Of a DNA stretch of 64,000 bases, positions 17,692 to 25,766 are shown piece after piece. The position numbers and the translations under genes are program-made. This DNA comes from Treponema primitia ZAS-2 (GTDB lineage: Bacteria; Spirochaetota; Spirochaetia; Treponematales; Breznakiellaceae), in contig NC_015578.1 in assembly GCF_000214375.1 (NCBI RefSeq), forward strand, positions 3,410,001 through 3,474,000, read 5' to 3'. Position 1 is the stretch's first letter. Every line of letters begins with the position of its first letter. The notes beneath the pieces were generated by a model that worked only from the letters and a program-made list of their open reading frames with translations, was not told the DNA's origin and searched no databases.

Positions 17692-18901
17692 TTGAACCCA
17701 CCGGCAAAGCCAGCGCAGGCCCCCTCCGGGAAGCTACCAACACCGTCCCAGTAGTTAGCATAGCCAGCCCATATTTATTCCGTACCTTATCCGCCGCTTC
17801 CTGCAATTTCCGCTGTTTTGTATCTTCCGCTATCTCGAACAAATCAGGCGACCACCCCAAAGGCCGCAGATCCCCCAGGGTCAGCGTAATACTCCGAACC
17901 CTCAGCCGCCGCACCACCGCTTTCAGGTACACCCGTTCCGCCGCCCCCGCAATATCCCTATCCGTAACACAAAGCCGCCTGAGTTTTTCCTGCCCCTCCA
18001 CCCGGACCCCATCAGCGTACACAATGCCCAGAGCCACCGCCCCAGCCCCCCATTTCTGCCCCCGCATTTCAATGCCCCCCGTTTCCGCCAGAAGCATAAG
18101 GCCACCCCGGATAACATCAAAATCCAGGGTATCCTCCGCAAGCTCCAAATGTTTTTCTATCCGCCGTTCCCCCAGGAAAGCCGCCACCACCGGGCTATCA
18201 TCAATACCCCGCGCCGTGTCCCTGAGCCGCCGCCCATGCTTCCCGAAAAGGGCAATCGCCTCCCCGTCAGAAAGGCAAGCCAGCTCCCCAATCTCCCGCA
18301 GCCCCGTAACCGCCGCAGTCCGCAAAAGGGACGGCCCCATACCGGGAAGCAAACACAAATCCTGGTGGATCAAAAAATCCGGTTCCCCCCCGGCCTGAAT
18401 CTGGATAAGCCCCATAGGCCGAATAGTCCGGGTCGCAATCTTGCCAACCAGCTTATTACCCGCCACCGCCGCCGCAGGGCGGATGCCAACCCGTTCCAGC
18501 ATCTCCCGCAGAATCCGGCTCGCACAATCCGCCGCAGGCCCGAACAGCCGGGCCGTCCCGGTCAGGTCCAAATACAAATTGCCAAATTGGTCATTCTCAT
18601 AAATCGGCGCATACACCGAAGCAATCTTTTCCAGTTCCCTATTCATAGCCGCATACGAAGCAGGGTCAGGCGCCAACACCGGCAAATCCCTCACCAGCCG
18701 TTCCGCAACCGCCAACGCCATACCGGGGCTAATCCCCTCCCGCAGAGCCTCAGGCGAAAGGTCAAGCACCAAAGCCCGCCCCCCCGTAGCCCCGGCAACA
18801 ACAAAAGGCCGCCCCCGGAGCGCCCCGTCCTTTTGAGCCGCCACCGCCGCCCGGAACCCGATAATATTAAGATGGCAAACCGCCCGGTTTATGTTCCCCA
18901 T
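17684..18901 (-). CDS. imuB: ImuB-like Y-family polymerase homologue, probably catalytically inactive
   Basis: The 405-residue protein follows the Y-family plan: LNIIGFRAAVAAQKDGALRG, FVVAGATGGRALVLDLSPEA, YLDLTGTARLFGPA and an HhH region (LCLLPGMGPSLLRTAAVTGL). The first catalytic motif, normally D-x-D-x-F-F, reads NIIGFR, and the Asp-Glu pair expected before YLDLTG is replaced by Gly-Asn. Loss of these acids is the hallmark of ImuB, which acts as the clamp-bound adaptor for DnaE2. A clear clamp-binding motif at the C-terminus was not identified. The gene follows the DUF72 gene by 2 bp and overlaps the polymerase gene by 8 bp. Confidence 0.8.
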   Translation of the reverse strand: MGNINRAVCHLNIIGFRAAVAAQKDGALRGRPFVVAGATGGRALVLDLSPEALREGISPGMALAVAERLVRDLPVLAPDPASYAAMNRELEKIASVYAPIYENDQFGNLYLDLTGTARLFGPAADCASRILREMLERVGIRPAAAVAGNKLVGKIATRTIRPMGLIQIQAGGEPDFLIHQDLCLLPGMGPSLLRTAAVTGLREIGELACLSDGEAIALFGKHGRRLRDTARGIDDSPVVAAFLGERRIEKHLELAEDTLDFDVIRGGLMLLAETGGIEMRGQKWGAGAVALGIVYADGVRVEGQEKLRRLCVTDRDIAGAAERVYLKAVVRRLRVRSITLTLGDLRPLGWSPDLFEIAEDTKQRKLQEAADKVRNKYGLAMLTTGTVLVASRRGPALALPVGSNA

Positions 18902-18903
18902 GT

Positions 18904-19707
18904 TCAGCCCGATATTTCGCCCAATCCCGCCCGTTTCAAAATCTCTAACAGCGTTTGTGCGTTCTGTACCGCCTGCCCCCGCGCATGGTTGTTAAAGTAC
19001 ACCAAAATCCTATCCGCCTGCACTTCGATCCGCCGTATCCGGTCAAGCCAGGCTTCAAGCTCCCGCTCGTTGTACAGGTAGTCATACCGGGCCACCTCAT
19101 CGGACCCCCACCATGCCCCGGCATTCCGCCCATGGAGCCGGATATACGCAAAGGGCGCCGTAACCACATCCAGAGCCGGGGGCAGCTTCGCCAAATCCGG
19201 CATATCCAGCGCCACCAGCGCCGCCCCCTGTTTTCGCATACCCTCGATCATCCTCGCGGTATACCAGTCCGCCACCCGGAATTCCACCGCAAGGGGAACC
19301 CCCTGAAAACAAGAAAGCACATCCCGCAAATAGCGCCGATTCTCAGTTGTATAATGGAACGAATAGGGAAACTGGAATAAAACCGCTTCCAGCCTCCCGG
19401 CTTGCAGGACCGGTTCTATGGCTTCCCGGTATGTCTCCGCCTCAGCCTTCCAGTTATTGGGGTCAATTTTATGGGTCAGGCTCTGGTGCGCCTTTGCGGA
19501 AAAGCCCAAGCCCGGCCCCCCGTCAACCAGCATTTTTGCCAAATTTGCCGCCTTGGGCATGGAATAGTAGGTATAGTCCAGCTCGACCGTGTTAAACCGC
19601 TTCGCATACAGGGATAGATAGTCCTCTTTTTTGGTTCCCAGAGGGTACACCGGCCCCAGCCAGTCGGTATAATAAAACCCGCAGGTTCCCACCACAATTT
19701 TTGCCAT
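18904..19707 (-). CDS. DUF72 family protein, first gene of the mutagenesis operon
   Basis: The 267-residue TIM-barrel-like protein has clear DUF72 marks: IVVGTCGFYYTDWLGPVYP at the start, FNTVELDYTYYSMP, FSAKAHQSLTHK, AVLFQFPYSFHYT, LAVEFRVADWY and ILVYFNNHARGQAVQNAQTL. The biochemical role of DUF72 is unknown. The gene is first in a three-gene leftward operon and lies downstream of the 19-bp palindrome. It may take the position that imuA or imuA' fills in other translesion cassettes; that is inference from position only. Confidence 0.85.
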   Translation of the reverse strand: MAKIVVGTCGFYYTDWLGPVYPLGTKKEDYLSLYAKRFNTVELDYTYYSMPKAANLAKMLVDGGPGLGFSAKAHQSLTHKIDPNNWKAEAETYREAIEPVLQAGRLEAVLFQFPYSFHYTTENRRYLRDVLSCFQGVPLAVEFRVADWYTARMIEGMRKQGAALVALDMPDLAKLPPALDVVTAPFAYIRLHGRNAGAWWGSDEVARYDYLYNERELEAWLDRIRRIEVQADRILVYFNNHARGQAVQNAQTLLEILKRAGLGEISG

Positions 19708-19762
19708 ACAATCCTACAAACCCTCTTTACAAATCGGCTAATTGCCTATAAAATTCACTCAT

Positions 19763-19781
19763 GGTGATTAAAATAATCACC
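19763..19781. promoter_or_regulatory. Perfect 19-bp palindromic operator candidate
   Basis: GGTGATTAAAATAATCACC has 8-base arms around AAA. It lies between the divergent DUF72-imuB-dnaE operon and the S24 regulator gene, 56 bp and 38 bp from the two start codons, as expected for the binding site of that regulator. It differs from the Gram-positive and enterobacterial LexA boxes. Confidence 0.65.
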
Positions 19782-19818
19782 GGATTTTAACTGTAGATCA
19801 GGGCAATAGAGGCTGTCA

Positions 19819-20442
19819 ATGGAAACCGAGGAAGAACGCTATAATTTTCTTCAAAAACGCTCCGGTTTATCAAAATTGGAGTTTGCCCGGAGCCTGGGGG
19901 TATCAAAAGAGCGGGGGTATTCCCTCTCAAAAGGCATTTACCACGCTTCCCGTGAAATTCTGGACAAATTGTCCTCGATATATAACGTCAACCTAAACTG
20001 GTTCCTTCTGGGGGAAGGCTCCCCCTTTGAGACCGAAAAAGTCGCTATACGGCTGCTTCGCCAGGAAGCCGCCGCCGGACGGGGCCGGGAGATAGAAGAC
20101 TATGCCGAGGAGGAGACCCTCAAGCTCCCCCGATCCCTTGTCAGCCCCTACCGCCCGGAAAACTTGCAGGCCGTCTATGTCGCCGGGGATTCCATGATAG
20201 GCGAACACATCTACAATGGCGATGCGGTTATTTTTCACCCCGGCCAGACCGAAGGCAACGGCATCTATGTCCTGTCCCTGGACACCGCCCTACTGGTCAA
20301 ACGGGTGTCCTTTGACGAGCTGCCCCGGTCAGTCTCCCTCATCAGCGCCAACCAAGCCTATCCCCCCCGACAAATAGTAGGGGAAGAACTGGAAAATCTG
20401 CGGATTGAAGGACGTGTGGTTACTTGCATTCATAAGGTTTGA
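19819..20442 (+). CDS. LexA/CI-like self-cleaving transcriptional regulator (HTH + peptidase S24)
   Basis: The 207-residue protein has an N-terminal XRE-type HTH (LSKLEFARSLGVSKERGYSL) with the usual phage-repressor tail YNVNLNWFLLGEGSPF. The S24 domain keeps the nucleophile Ser in YVAGDSMIGEHI (near 124) and the Lys in ALLVKRVSF (near 160). An Ala-Gly pair in RQEAAAGRGRE (near 86) is the likely self-cleavage site. Such proteins repress DNA-damage genes until RecA filaments trigger cleavage. It is divergent from the mutagenesis operon across a perfect palindrome, so it probably controls that operon and itself. GAGG precedes the ATG. Confidence 0.88.
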   Translation: METEEERYNFLQKRSGLSKLEFARSLGVSKERGYSLSKGIYHASREILDKLSSIYNVNLNWFLLGEGSPFETEKVAIRLLRQEAAAGRGREIEDYAEEETLKLPRSLVSPYRPENLQAVYVAGDSMIGEHIYNGDAVIFHPGQTEGNGIYVLSLDTALLVKRVSFDELPRSVSLISANQAYPPRQIVGEELENLRIEGRVVTCIHKV

Positions 20443-20451
20443 TGATATAAT
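20424..20451 (+). promoter_or_regulatory. Promoter candidate for the ATPase gene
   Basis: TTGCAT (20424-20429) and TATAAT (20446-20451) are 16 bp apart. They lie across the 3' end of the S24 regulator gene and 23 bp before the GTG start of the next gene, so the AT-rich cargo may have its own promoter. Confidence 0.5.
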
Positions 20452-20473
20452 ATGATTCACATAGGGTATTTTA

Positions 20474-22309
20474 GTGGCAGATAAAATTTCAATTAAGATT
20501 AACCAAGATGTACCAGATTCACAAATAAAAAAATGCGAATTTAAATTGCCATATTTTACAATATTAACTGGAAAGAATGGGACAGGGAAGACCCATTTAA
20601 TAGAAGCAATAAATAATCAAAATTGTACTATTGTAAATGCAAATGACGGTAAAATATGCCAGAAAATAAAATACATCAAATTTGCTGCGTTACGTGCTGA
20701 TATCAATGAAGTTTACAATTCATCTGAAATTCATAATGTATTCGAAAATATAAAAAATTCATATGATCAAGCGTTAGTAAACCATCCGAATAATCCAGAA
20801 CCGATTGATATTATTAACGAAACAGTGGGAAATCTTTGTATGAACTTTGGTTACTCTCAAAATAAAATTAACAACTTAACAACTTTATTCGAGAAAGCAA
20901 TTTTATCATCAGGCGGTAACTTTCGCAAATTAAATATTGATTATATATCAGAAAATTTTGATGTAACCTTATTAGAAAATAATAATGATTTGTTTATAGC
21001 AAATATCACAGGGATATTTTCATATTACCATCGAATGGAAATTGTTAATAAATTAAAAAAGATAGAAGCTACTGAAAAAAGGTATTCTAAAAATTTTTAT
21101 TTATCTGATAGAGAGTTTGTCCAAAAATATGGAAAGGCGCCTTGGGACAGTATTAATACTGTTTTATCAGTGTTAGAATTGCCTTACATGGTAACAAAGC
21201 CAGAGCAATATGAAACTGATTTTGTGTTTCACTTAAAATTAAAAGATATTAGTACTGGCATTGAGATTAGTCCTTCAAAACTCTCAACCGGTGAACAAGT
21301 CTTAATGTCATTGGCAATGGCTAAATATAATTCAGGCAGAGACTTTGAAAAAATAGATTTGTTGTTGATTGATGAACCGGATGCCGGCCTTCATCCTTCA
21401 ATGTCAAAAAAAATGATTGAAATATTAAAGCGAGATATAGTCGACAGCGGTATACCTGTAATAATTAGTAGTCATTCACCGACTACTATTGTGGCAGCAG
21501 ATAATGAAAATATTTATGAAAAAGAACGTGGTATATCAATACCAAAGCAAAGTACCATACAAGAAGCTATTGAAATATTGACAAAAGATATTCCTTTTTT
21601 GGAAGTGTCAATGAACCAAACTCGGCAGATTTTTGTAGAAAGTGAATATGATGCATCTTCTTTTGATAAAATATCGCACATTTTCTGCAAAAATTTGAAT
21701 AGTCTAAATCTTGTATTTCTCCCAACAAAAGGAAAAAAGGAAAATGGGGCAAATTGCGAGAATGTGAAGTTCATTTTAAACAGATGCAAAGATAATCCTA
21801 ATATTTATGGAATAATTGACGGTGATGCCAAAAGAGAGCAAGCGGATAACAGCAAATTGTTAATATTAGGTAATGGGAAAAGATATGCAATTGAAAATTA
21901 CATTCTGGATCCTTTGCTAATGGGGTTGTGGTTTATAAAAATTGGTAAAAGGGAACCTTTGCATTTTGATTTGACATTTTCTTCATATGCGGAAACAATG
22001 AATAATTTAGATGAAATATCTGCTCAAAAAATCATCAATAAAGTATTGACTGATATTGAAATGATTTCTGGTGAAAAGGTAACATATTTAACATTCAACA
22101 ATTGGACGTTAAGTATCACAAATGTATTTTGCAAATGTCAAGGCCATGAAGCAGAAGGCGAGAGTTATAGAAAATATGATTTTTTGAATCCTAATATTTC
22201 GCAATATAAAGGAGATTATCTTAAAAAAGAAGTTATTAAGAGTATATGGACGGATTGCTATCAGTATTCGCCAAAAGAAATATATGATACATTAAAAAAT
22301 ATTCGTTAG
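20474..22309 (+). CDS. ABC-type ATPase with C-terminal DUF4435/TOPRIM-like domain (candidate defence protein)
   Basis: The 611-residue protein has an SMC/OLD-like ATPase: Walker A LTGKNGTGKTHLIEAI (33-40), signature KLSTGEQVLMSLAMA, Walker B LLLIDEPDAGLHPS (near 300) and switch His in ISSHSPTTI. From about residue 380 a second domain reads RQIFVESEYDASSF, then YGIIDGDAKRE and AIENYILDP, matching the acidic residues of TOPRIM/DUF4435 domains. OLD nucleases and the PARIS defence system (AriA ATPase, AriB DUF4435) use these parts; here both are on one chain. The gene starts with GTG, 31 bp after the S24 regulator. GC content falls sharply at this point, which signals separate acquisition. Target and trigger are unknown. 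Confidence 0.72.
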   Translation: MADKISIKINQDVPDSQIKKCEFKLPYFTILTGKNGTGKTHLIEAINNQNCTIVNANDGKICQKIKYIKFAALRADINEVYNSSEIHNVFENIKNSYDQALVNHPNNPEPIDIINETVGNLCMNFGYSQNKINNLTTLFEKAILSSGGNFRKLNIDYISENFDVTLLENNNDLFIANITGIFSYYHRMEIVNKLKKIEATEKRYSKNFYLSDREFVQKYGKAPWDSINTVLSVLELPYMVTKPEQYETDFVFHLKLKDISTGIEISPSKLSTGEQVLMSLAMAKYNSGRDFEKIDLLLIDEPDAGLHPSMSKKMIEILKRDIVDSGIPVIISSHSPTTIVAADNENIYEKERGISIPKQSTIQEAIEILTKDIPFLEVSMNQTRQIFVESEYDASSFDKISHIFCKNLNSLNLVFLPTKGKKENGANCENVKFILNRCKDNPNIYGIIDGDAKREQADNSKLLILGNGKRYAIENYILDPLLMGLWFIKIGKREPLHFDLTFSSYAETMNNLDEISAQKIINKVLTDIEMISGEKVTYLTFNNWTLSITNVFCKCQGHEAEGESYRKYDFLNPNISQYKGDYLKKEVIKSIWTDCYQYSPKEIYDTLKNIR

Positions 22310-22399
22310 GTAATAAGTGCAAATATCAATTAAGAAGTGTAAAATGACTATGGCAGACGAAAAAAAGTAAGAATACTCAGAGCTATATAGGATTGAATA

Positions 22400-23143
22400 A
22401 TGGGATATTCAAAAGGCATTGTTTACTTTATTGATATTCTGGGGTCTAAAAAGAGAATAGATGATTTTGACGGATCATTAAAAATTAATAATATTTTTCA
22501 TGGGTCTTTATATGATCTAGAAACATTAGCAAATTTTGACTGTGGTGAAAAATATGTTACATCATTTTCGGATTGTGCATATATTATATTTAAAATGAAA
22601 GATGAGTATAGTGATGATAAAATGTTTGTAAAATATCTTTATCATAGTTTGGATGAAATTTCAATGTTGATGCGTAATTTTGTTTCCAATAAATTTCTCT
22701 GTAGAGGGGGTATCGCAATGGGAAATTTGTATTTTGATGAAACAAAAAATATTATGTTTGGTCCAGCGATAAATAATGTATATGAATTGGAACAAAAAGC
22801 AAAAATGCCTCGCTTGATATTTGATGATGATTTGGCAAAAATGCTATTAGATTATGAAACAGAACTTAAGAAAAATGATAAGTATTTTAATATTTTTGTT
22901 CGTTATCTTGATATTATAATGAAAGATAATATGGATCATAGATATTTTCTAAATTATCTGGCGGGATCTCCGATGTTGCTAGATAATTCTATCGACTATT
23001 ATGCCCGACAACAAGAATGGGTTAAAAATATCATTGAAAAAGAACCAGATCATGAAATTGTTGCCAAATATAATTGGCATTTGGATTTTTTAACAACCGT
23101 TAAAAATGATTATGTTATAAATCGAGATGAAAGAGATGTTTAA
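22400..23143 (+). CDS. Class III nucleotide cyclase-like protein
   Basis: The 247-residue protein keeps the order of class III cyclase motifs: YFIDILGSKKR with an Asp after a beta strand (near 11), SFSDCAYIIFK (near 55-65), CRGGIAMGNLYF, which matches the cyclase R-x-G-I-x-x-G motif (near 100), and MFGPAINNVYELEQKAKMPR, which matches G-x-x-V-N-x-A-x-x-L-x-x-x-A (near 120-140). No regulatory or membrane domain is present. It follows the ATPase gene by 90 bp, on the same strand and with the same very low GC. Product nucleotide and activity cannot be deduced, and some members of such families may be inactive. Confidence 0.55.
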   Translation: MGYSKGIVYFIDILGSKKRIDDFDGSLKINNIFHGSLYDLETLANFDCGEKYVTSFSDCAYIIFKMKDEYSDDKMFVKYLYHSLDEISMLMRNFVSNKFLCRGGIAMGNLYFDETKNIMFGPAINNVYELEQKAKMPRLIFDDDLAKMLLDYETELKKNDKYFNIFVRYLDIIMKDNMDHRYFLNYLAGSPMLLDNSIDYYARQQEWVKNIIEKEPDHEIVAKYNWHLDFLTTVKNDYVINRDERDV

Positions 23144-23230
23144 ATTAAGCAATATAAAATGAATAAAAATAGTAGTAATACTATTTAAATCGTATCAAAC
23201 CTCTCCTTCGCCTATATATTACTACTTAGA

Positions 23231-23246
23231 ATAACTTATAAGTTAT
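23231..23246. repeat. Perfect 16-bp palindrome
   Basis: ATAACTTATAAGTTAT lies in the gap between the AT-rich pair and the RadC operon, 66 bp before the RadC start. It could be an operator for the downstream genes. Confidence 0.35.
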
Positions 23247-23249
23247 CCG

Positions 23250-23271
23250 GGCCGCTCCGTATGGGGTGGCC
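23250..23271 (+). repeat. Leader hairpin 1 (before RadC-like gene)
   Basis: GGCCGCTCC and GGGGTGGCC pair with two G-T wobbles around GTAT. It is the first of the recurrent gene-leader hairpins of this region and lies 26 bp before the start codon. Confidence 0.55.
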
Positions 23272-23296
23272 TTATTCATTTACAGGAGGAATCTCT

Positions 23297-23764
23297 ATGC
23301 TCTATGAAATCGTCTCTGAACGGAAAGTGACATACACCACCATAATTAAAAACCCCGACGATATGTACAAGCTTGTGAAACGATACGCCCAGGCAAAAAA
23401 AGAGCAGTTTATTGTAGTGACACTTAATACTGCCCATGAACCATTATCAGTCCGTATTGTGAGTACTGGAACTATCAACAGGGCAATCATACATCCACGG
23501 GAAGTATTCTACCCGGCTACCCAAGACTTAGCCTCGGCGGTGATTCTTTGCCACAATCACCCTTCGGGCAGCTTAAAGCCGTCCTGCGGGGACAAGGTTA
23601 TGACTAATAGGCTCATAGCCGCAGGACAAATTATGGGAATCCACATTTTAGATCATCTTATCATTGGAAAATCCGGGTACTTCAGTTTTCGGGAGAATGG
23701 CTGTCTGCTGGAAGGTGATGAAATTCTAAAACTGTCTTTGAAAGATTTTGTTGAGGGAACATAA
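23297..23764 (+). CDS. radC: RadC-like JAB/MPN domain protein
   Basis: The protein has the RadC JAB-domain signature: VVTLNTAHEPLSVRIVSTGT, NRAIIHPREVFYPA and the metal-binding motif CHNHPSGSLKPSCGD, then GIHILDHLIIG. It lacks the N-terminal HhH domain of full-length RadC, like most RadC homologues of plasmids and genomic islands. The ATG at 23297 has GGAGGA eight bases upstream and is preferred to the upstream ATG at 23261. The role of these proteins is unsettled. It opens the rightward series of replication and recombination genes. Confidence 0.88.
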   Translation: MLYEIVSERKVTYTTIIKNPDDMYKLVKRYAQAKKEQFIVVTLNTAHEPLSVRIVSTGTINRAIIHPREVFYPATQDLASAVILCHNHPSGSLKPSCGDKVMTNRLIAAGQIMGIHILDHLIIGKSGYFSFRENGCLLEGDEILKLSLKDFVEGT

Positions 23765-23832
23765 ATCTATGATCCTCAGCGCCTTTACCTTCTTTTTAAC
23801 GGCAGCGTTGCTGTCTGGAAATATCACACAAA

Positions 23833-23853
23833 GGCCGCCCGATAAAGGCGGTC
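23833..23853 (+). repeat. Leader hairpin 2 (before DUF932 gene)
   Basis: GGCCGCC (23833-23839) pairs with GGCGGTC (23847-23853) with one wobble. ATTTCAATTTTGGAGG follows, then the start codon at 23880. Confidence 0.6.
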
Positions 23854-23879
23854 CATTTCAATTTTGGAGGTGCTTAATT

Positions 23880-24833
23880 ATGGCACATGGAATTATGGAG
23901 AACGATTGGATGTTCAGCGGCAAAGGCGTTGTACCCTGGCATGAAATTGGGACAGTGCTGGACGGCGTACTCACTTCGGGCGAAGCTATAAAAGCGGCAA
24001 AACTTACCTGGAAGGTTGACCAGATTCCGGTATTTGCTGCTGGTAACTGGGCTGAGGCAATACCGGGTTTTGTGGCAAATGTCAGGAATGACACAAAAGA
24101 AGTCCTTGGCATTGTGACCGACCGGTACTGTGTTGCCCAAAACCAAGATGTGTTTGCCTTTGCAGATGAATTGATAGGGACAAACAAGGCAAAATGCACC
24201 TATGAAACTGCCGGGAGCCTTTGGAATGGCCGGAGGGTTTTCATGCTGGTGAATATGCCGAAAGGCCGGATAGTGGGTGACGACTACCAGCCCTATCTTT
24301 GCCTGTCCAATGCCCATGACGGCACAGCGTCCCTGCAAGTCTTCCTGACCGGTATCAGGGTAGTCTGTAACAATACCCTGACGGCAGCGCTCCATACCGC
24401 AAAACGGAAAATATCAATCCGGCATTTGACAAACATGGAACAGCGCAAGGATGAAGCCCTGCGGACCATGGGCGTGGCATCCAAATACTTCCACGATCTT
24501 GAAGTATTTGCGTCCATGCTCGCCGGAAAGAAGGTCAACATCACAAAAGTGCTGGACAAACTTTTCCCCGCTTCCAAACAGATGTCCACCCGCCAGGTTA
24601 AATCAAACCTTGAAGTAAAGGAGCTTATCAAGACGCTTTTCAAGCAGAAGGATGACCTGCAAAACTTCCGGGGGACGGCATGGGGGGCATACCAGGCAAT
24701 CGCGGATTACCGCAGCAATGCCGAGCCGAGACGCAAAACAGCGACGTATGCGGATACAAAAATGGCGCGGTTTCTGGACGGCGATGATGTAATGACCCAA
24801 GCCCAGGAAATTATCCTGGAGCTTGCTGCATAG
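23880..24833 (+). CDS. DUF932 phage/plasmid-like protein
   Basis: The 317-residue protein matches the phage/plasmid-like DUF932 family: FSGKGVVPWHEIGTVLDGVL at the start, WKVDQIPVF, GIVTDRYCVAQNQDVFAFAD, YETAGSLWNGRRVFMLVNMP, YLCLSNAHDGTASLQVFLTG and RVVCNNTLTAAL. The family is common in plasmids, phages and islands, often with RadC and SSB as here, but its activity is not known. TTGGAGG upstream supports the ATG at 23880; an upstream ATG at 23748 would add a stretch that overlaps RadC and contains the hairpin. Confidence 0.88.
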   Translation: MAHGIMENDWMFSGKGVVPWHEIGTVLDGVLTSGEAIKAAKLTWKVDQIPVFAAGNWAEAIPGFVANVRNDTKEVLGIVTDRYCVAQNQDVFAFADELIGTNKAKCTYETAGSLWNGRRVFMLVNMPKGRIVGDDYQPYLCLSNAHDGTASLQVFLTGIRVVCNNTLTAALHTAKRKISIRHLTNMEQRKDEALRTMGVASKYFHDLEVFASMLAGKKVNITKVLDKLFPASKQMSTRQVKSNLEVKELIKTLFKQKDDLQNFRGTAWGAYQAIADYRSNAEPRRKTATYADTKMARFLDGDDVMTQAQEIILELAA

Positions 24834-24840
24834 CCTATCC

Positions 24841-24868
24841 ATCCCTTCTGCGCCTTTGCGGAAGGGAT
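24841..24868 (+). repeat. Leader hairpin 3 (before methyltransferase gene)
   Basis: ATCCCTTC pairs with GAAGGGAT; an inner CGC/GCG stem is also possible. It starts 8 bp after the DUF932 stop. Its stem sequence differs from the other leader hairpins, but it takes the same place. Confidence 0.5.
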
Positions 24869-24920
24869 GCGCATTGCTTAAAGTTTACACGATTAATCTC
24901 ACAATAAGAAGGAACATACG

Positions 24921-25469
24921 ATGAAACAAGCGATGGTTGATTTCACCCGGCAGGAAGATGTAGCCGAGGATTACCTTACGCCTATGGGGGCTATAGATGT
25001 GTTGCAGGAACACCTTTTATGGTTCAGTAGCAAGCGCGTGATTTGGGAGCCCTGCGATCCTGATGGATCATCCAATATTACAAAACAGTTCAGGAAGATA
25101 GGGCATACCGTGGTAGCTACCGGGCTACCGGGCGTTGATTTCCTGCAACAGCGGAAACCGCCAAAAGGAACCAAATGCATTGTCACCAATCCGCCGTACT
25201 CATTGAAAGATGAGTTTTTGGAAAAATGTTTCAGCTTTGGGATTCCTTTCTGCCTGCTGCTTCCGATAACGGCATTAGAGGGGGTACGGCGAGGCGCGAT
25301 GTTCCGGGAGCGTGGAATTCAGGTTTTGGTCCTGGACCGGCGCGTGCAATTCATCCCGGGCAGAAGCGTGTACTTCAATACCTCCTGGTTTTGCTGGTCC
25401 CCTAAAACAACACTGCTCAAACATGATTTGGTATTCGCCCAATTACCGGAAATCCGGCGGGCAGCCTGA
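24921..25469 (+). CDS. N6-adenine methyltransferase-like protein
   Basis: The 182-residue protein has the catalytic motif IVTNPPYSLKDEFLE (NPPY, near residue 93), the hallmark of N6-adenine and related amino-methyltransferases. VIWEPCDPDGSSNITKQFRK at residues 40-60 resembles the cofactor-binding motif I, where Gly residues are partly replaced. EDYLTPMGAIDVLQ at the start also fits phage-type methyltransferases. It is short and has no restriction partner nearby, so it may protect the element's own DNA. Activity is uncertain because of the unusual motif I. Confidence 0.65.
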   Translation: MKQAMVDFTRQEDVAEDYLTPMGAIDVLQEHLLWFSSKRVIWEPCDPDGSSNITKQFRKIGHTVVATGLPGVDFLQQRKPPKGTKCIVTNPPYSLKDEFLEKCFSFGIPFCLLLPITALEGVRRGAMFRERGIQVLVLDRRVQFIPGRSVYFNTSWFCWSPKTTLLKHDLVFAQLPEIRRAA

Positions 25470-25494
25470 ACTTACGCACATTTTCCCGTATCAA

Positions 25495-25519
25495 AAGCCG
25501 CCCGGTCATGGGGCGGCTT
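25495..25519 (+). repeat. Leader hairpin 4
   Basis: AAGCCGCCC pairs exactly with GGGCGGCTT around a 7-base loop. TAATTTTAGCAAAGGAACAAAG follows in part as the ribosome site region before the ATG at 25542. Confidence 0.7.
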
Positions 25520-25541
25520 AATTTTAGCAAAGGAACAAAGA

Positions 25542-25766
25542 ATGAATGATTCAGTTTATAAATCACACGGTTATGAGGGCCGGGATGAGTATCTTGAAAA
25601 TCTTGCGGATGATTACGGCGTTGACTCTATGATCATAAACGCGATTGCTGAAATGCTTGGCCCCGATGAAGATTTCGACGGTTTGCTCAGCGATCTTGAG
25701 GATTTCGAGTATTTTGGGCTGCTGGACGATTTCCGCAAGAAAGGGGAGGCCGTGAATGGAAACTAG
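25542..25766 (+). CDS. Small acidic hypothetical protein
   Basis: The 74-residue protein (starts MNDSVYKSHGYEGRDEYLEN) is very acidic, with a run of Asp/Glu and hydrophobic residues from 40 to 65 (DEDFDGLLSDLEDFEYFGLL) that suggests helices. It has no known motif. It overlaps the next gene by 11 bp. Coding is supported by the hairpin-ribosome site leader and by the overlap. Many small acidic proteins of mobile elements are DNA mimics or inhibitors; there is no direct evidence for that here. Confidence 0.7.
   Translation: MNDSVYKSHGYEGRDEYLENLADDYGVDSMIINAIAEMLGPDEDFDGLLSDLEDFEYFGLLDDFRKKGEAVNGN

Noticed and set aside
15547-19081. Several long + strand frames opposite the DnaE-like and ImuB-like genes
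   Set aside because: They lack domains and ribosome sites; the - strand genes show catalytic motifs and operon overlaps.
20474-22309. Calling the ATPase a confirmed PARIS system
   Set aside because: Domain order is similar, but the split into AriA and AriB and family-specific residues cannot be verified by eye; OLD-like nucleases fit as well.
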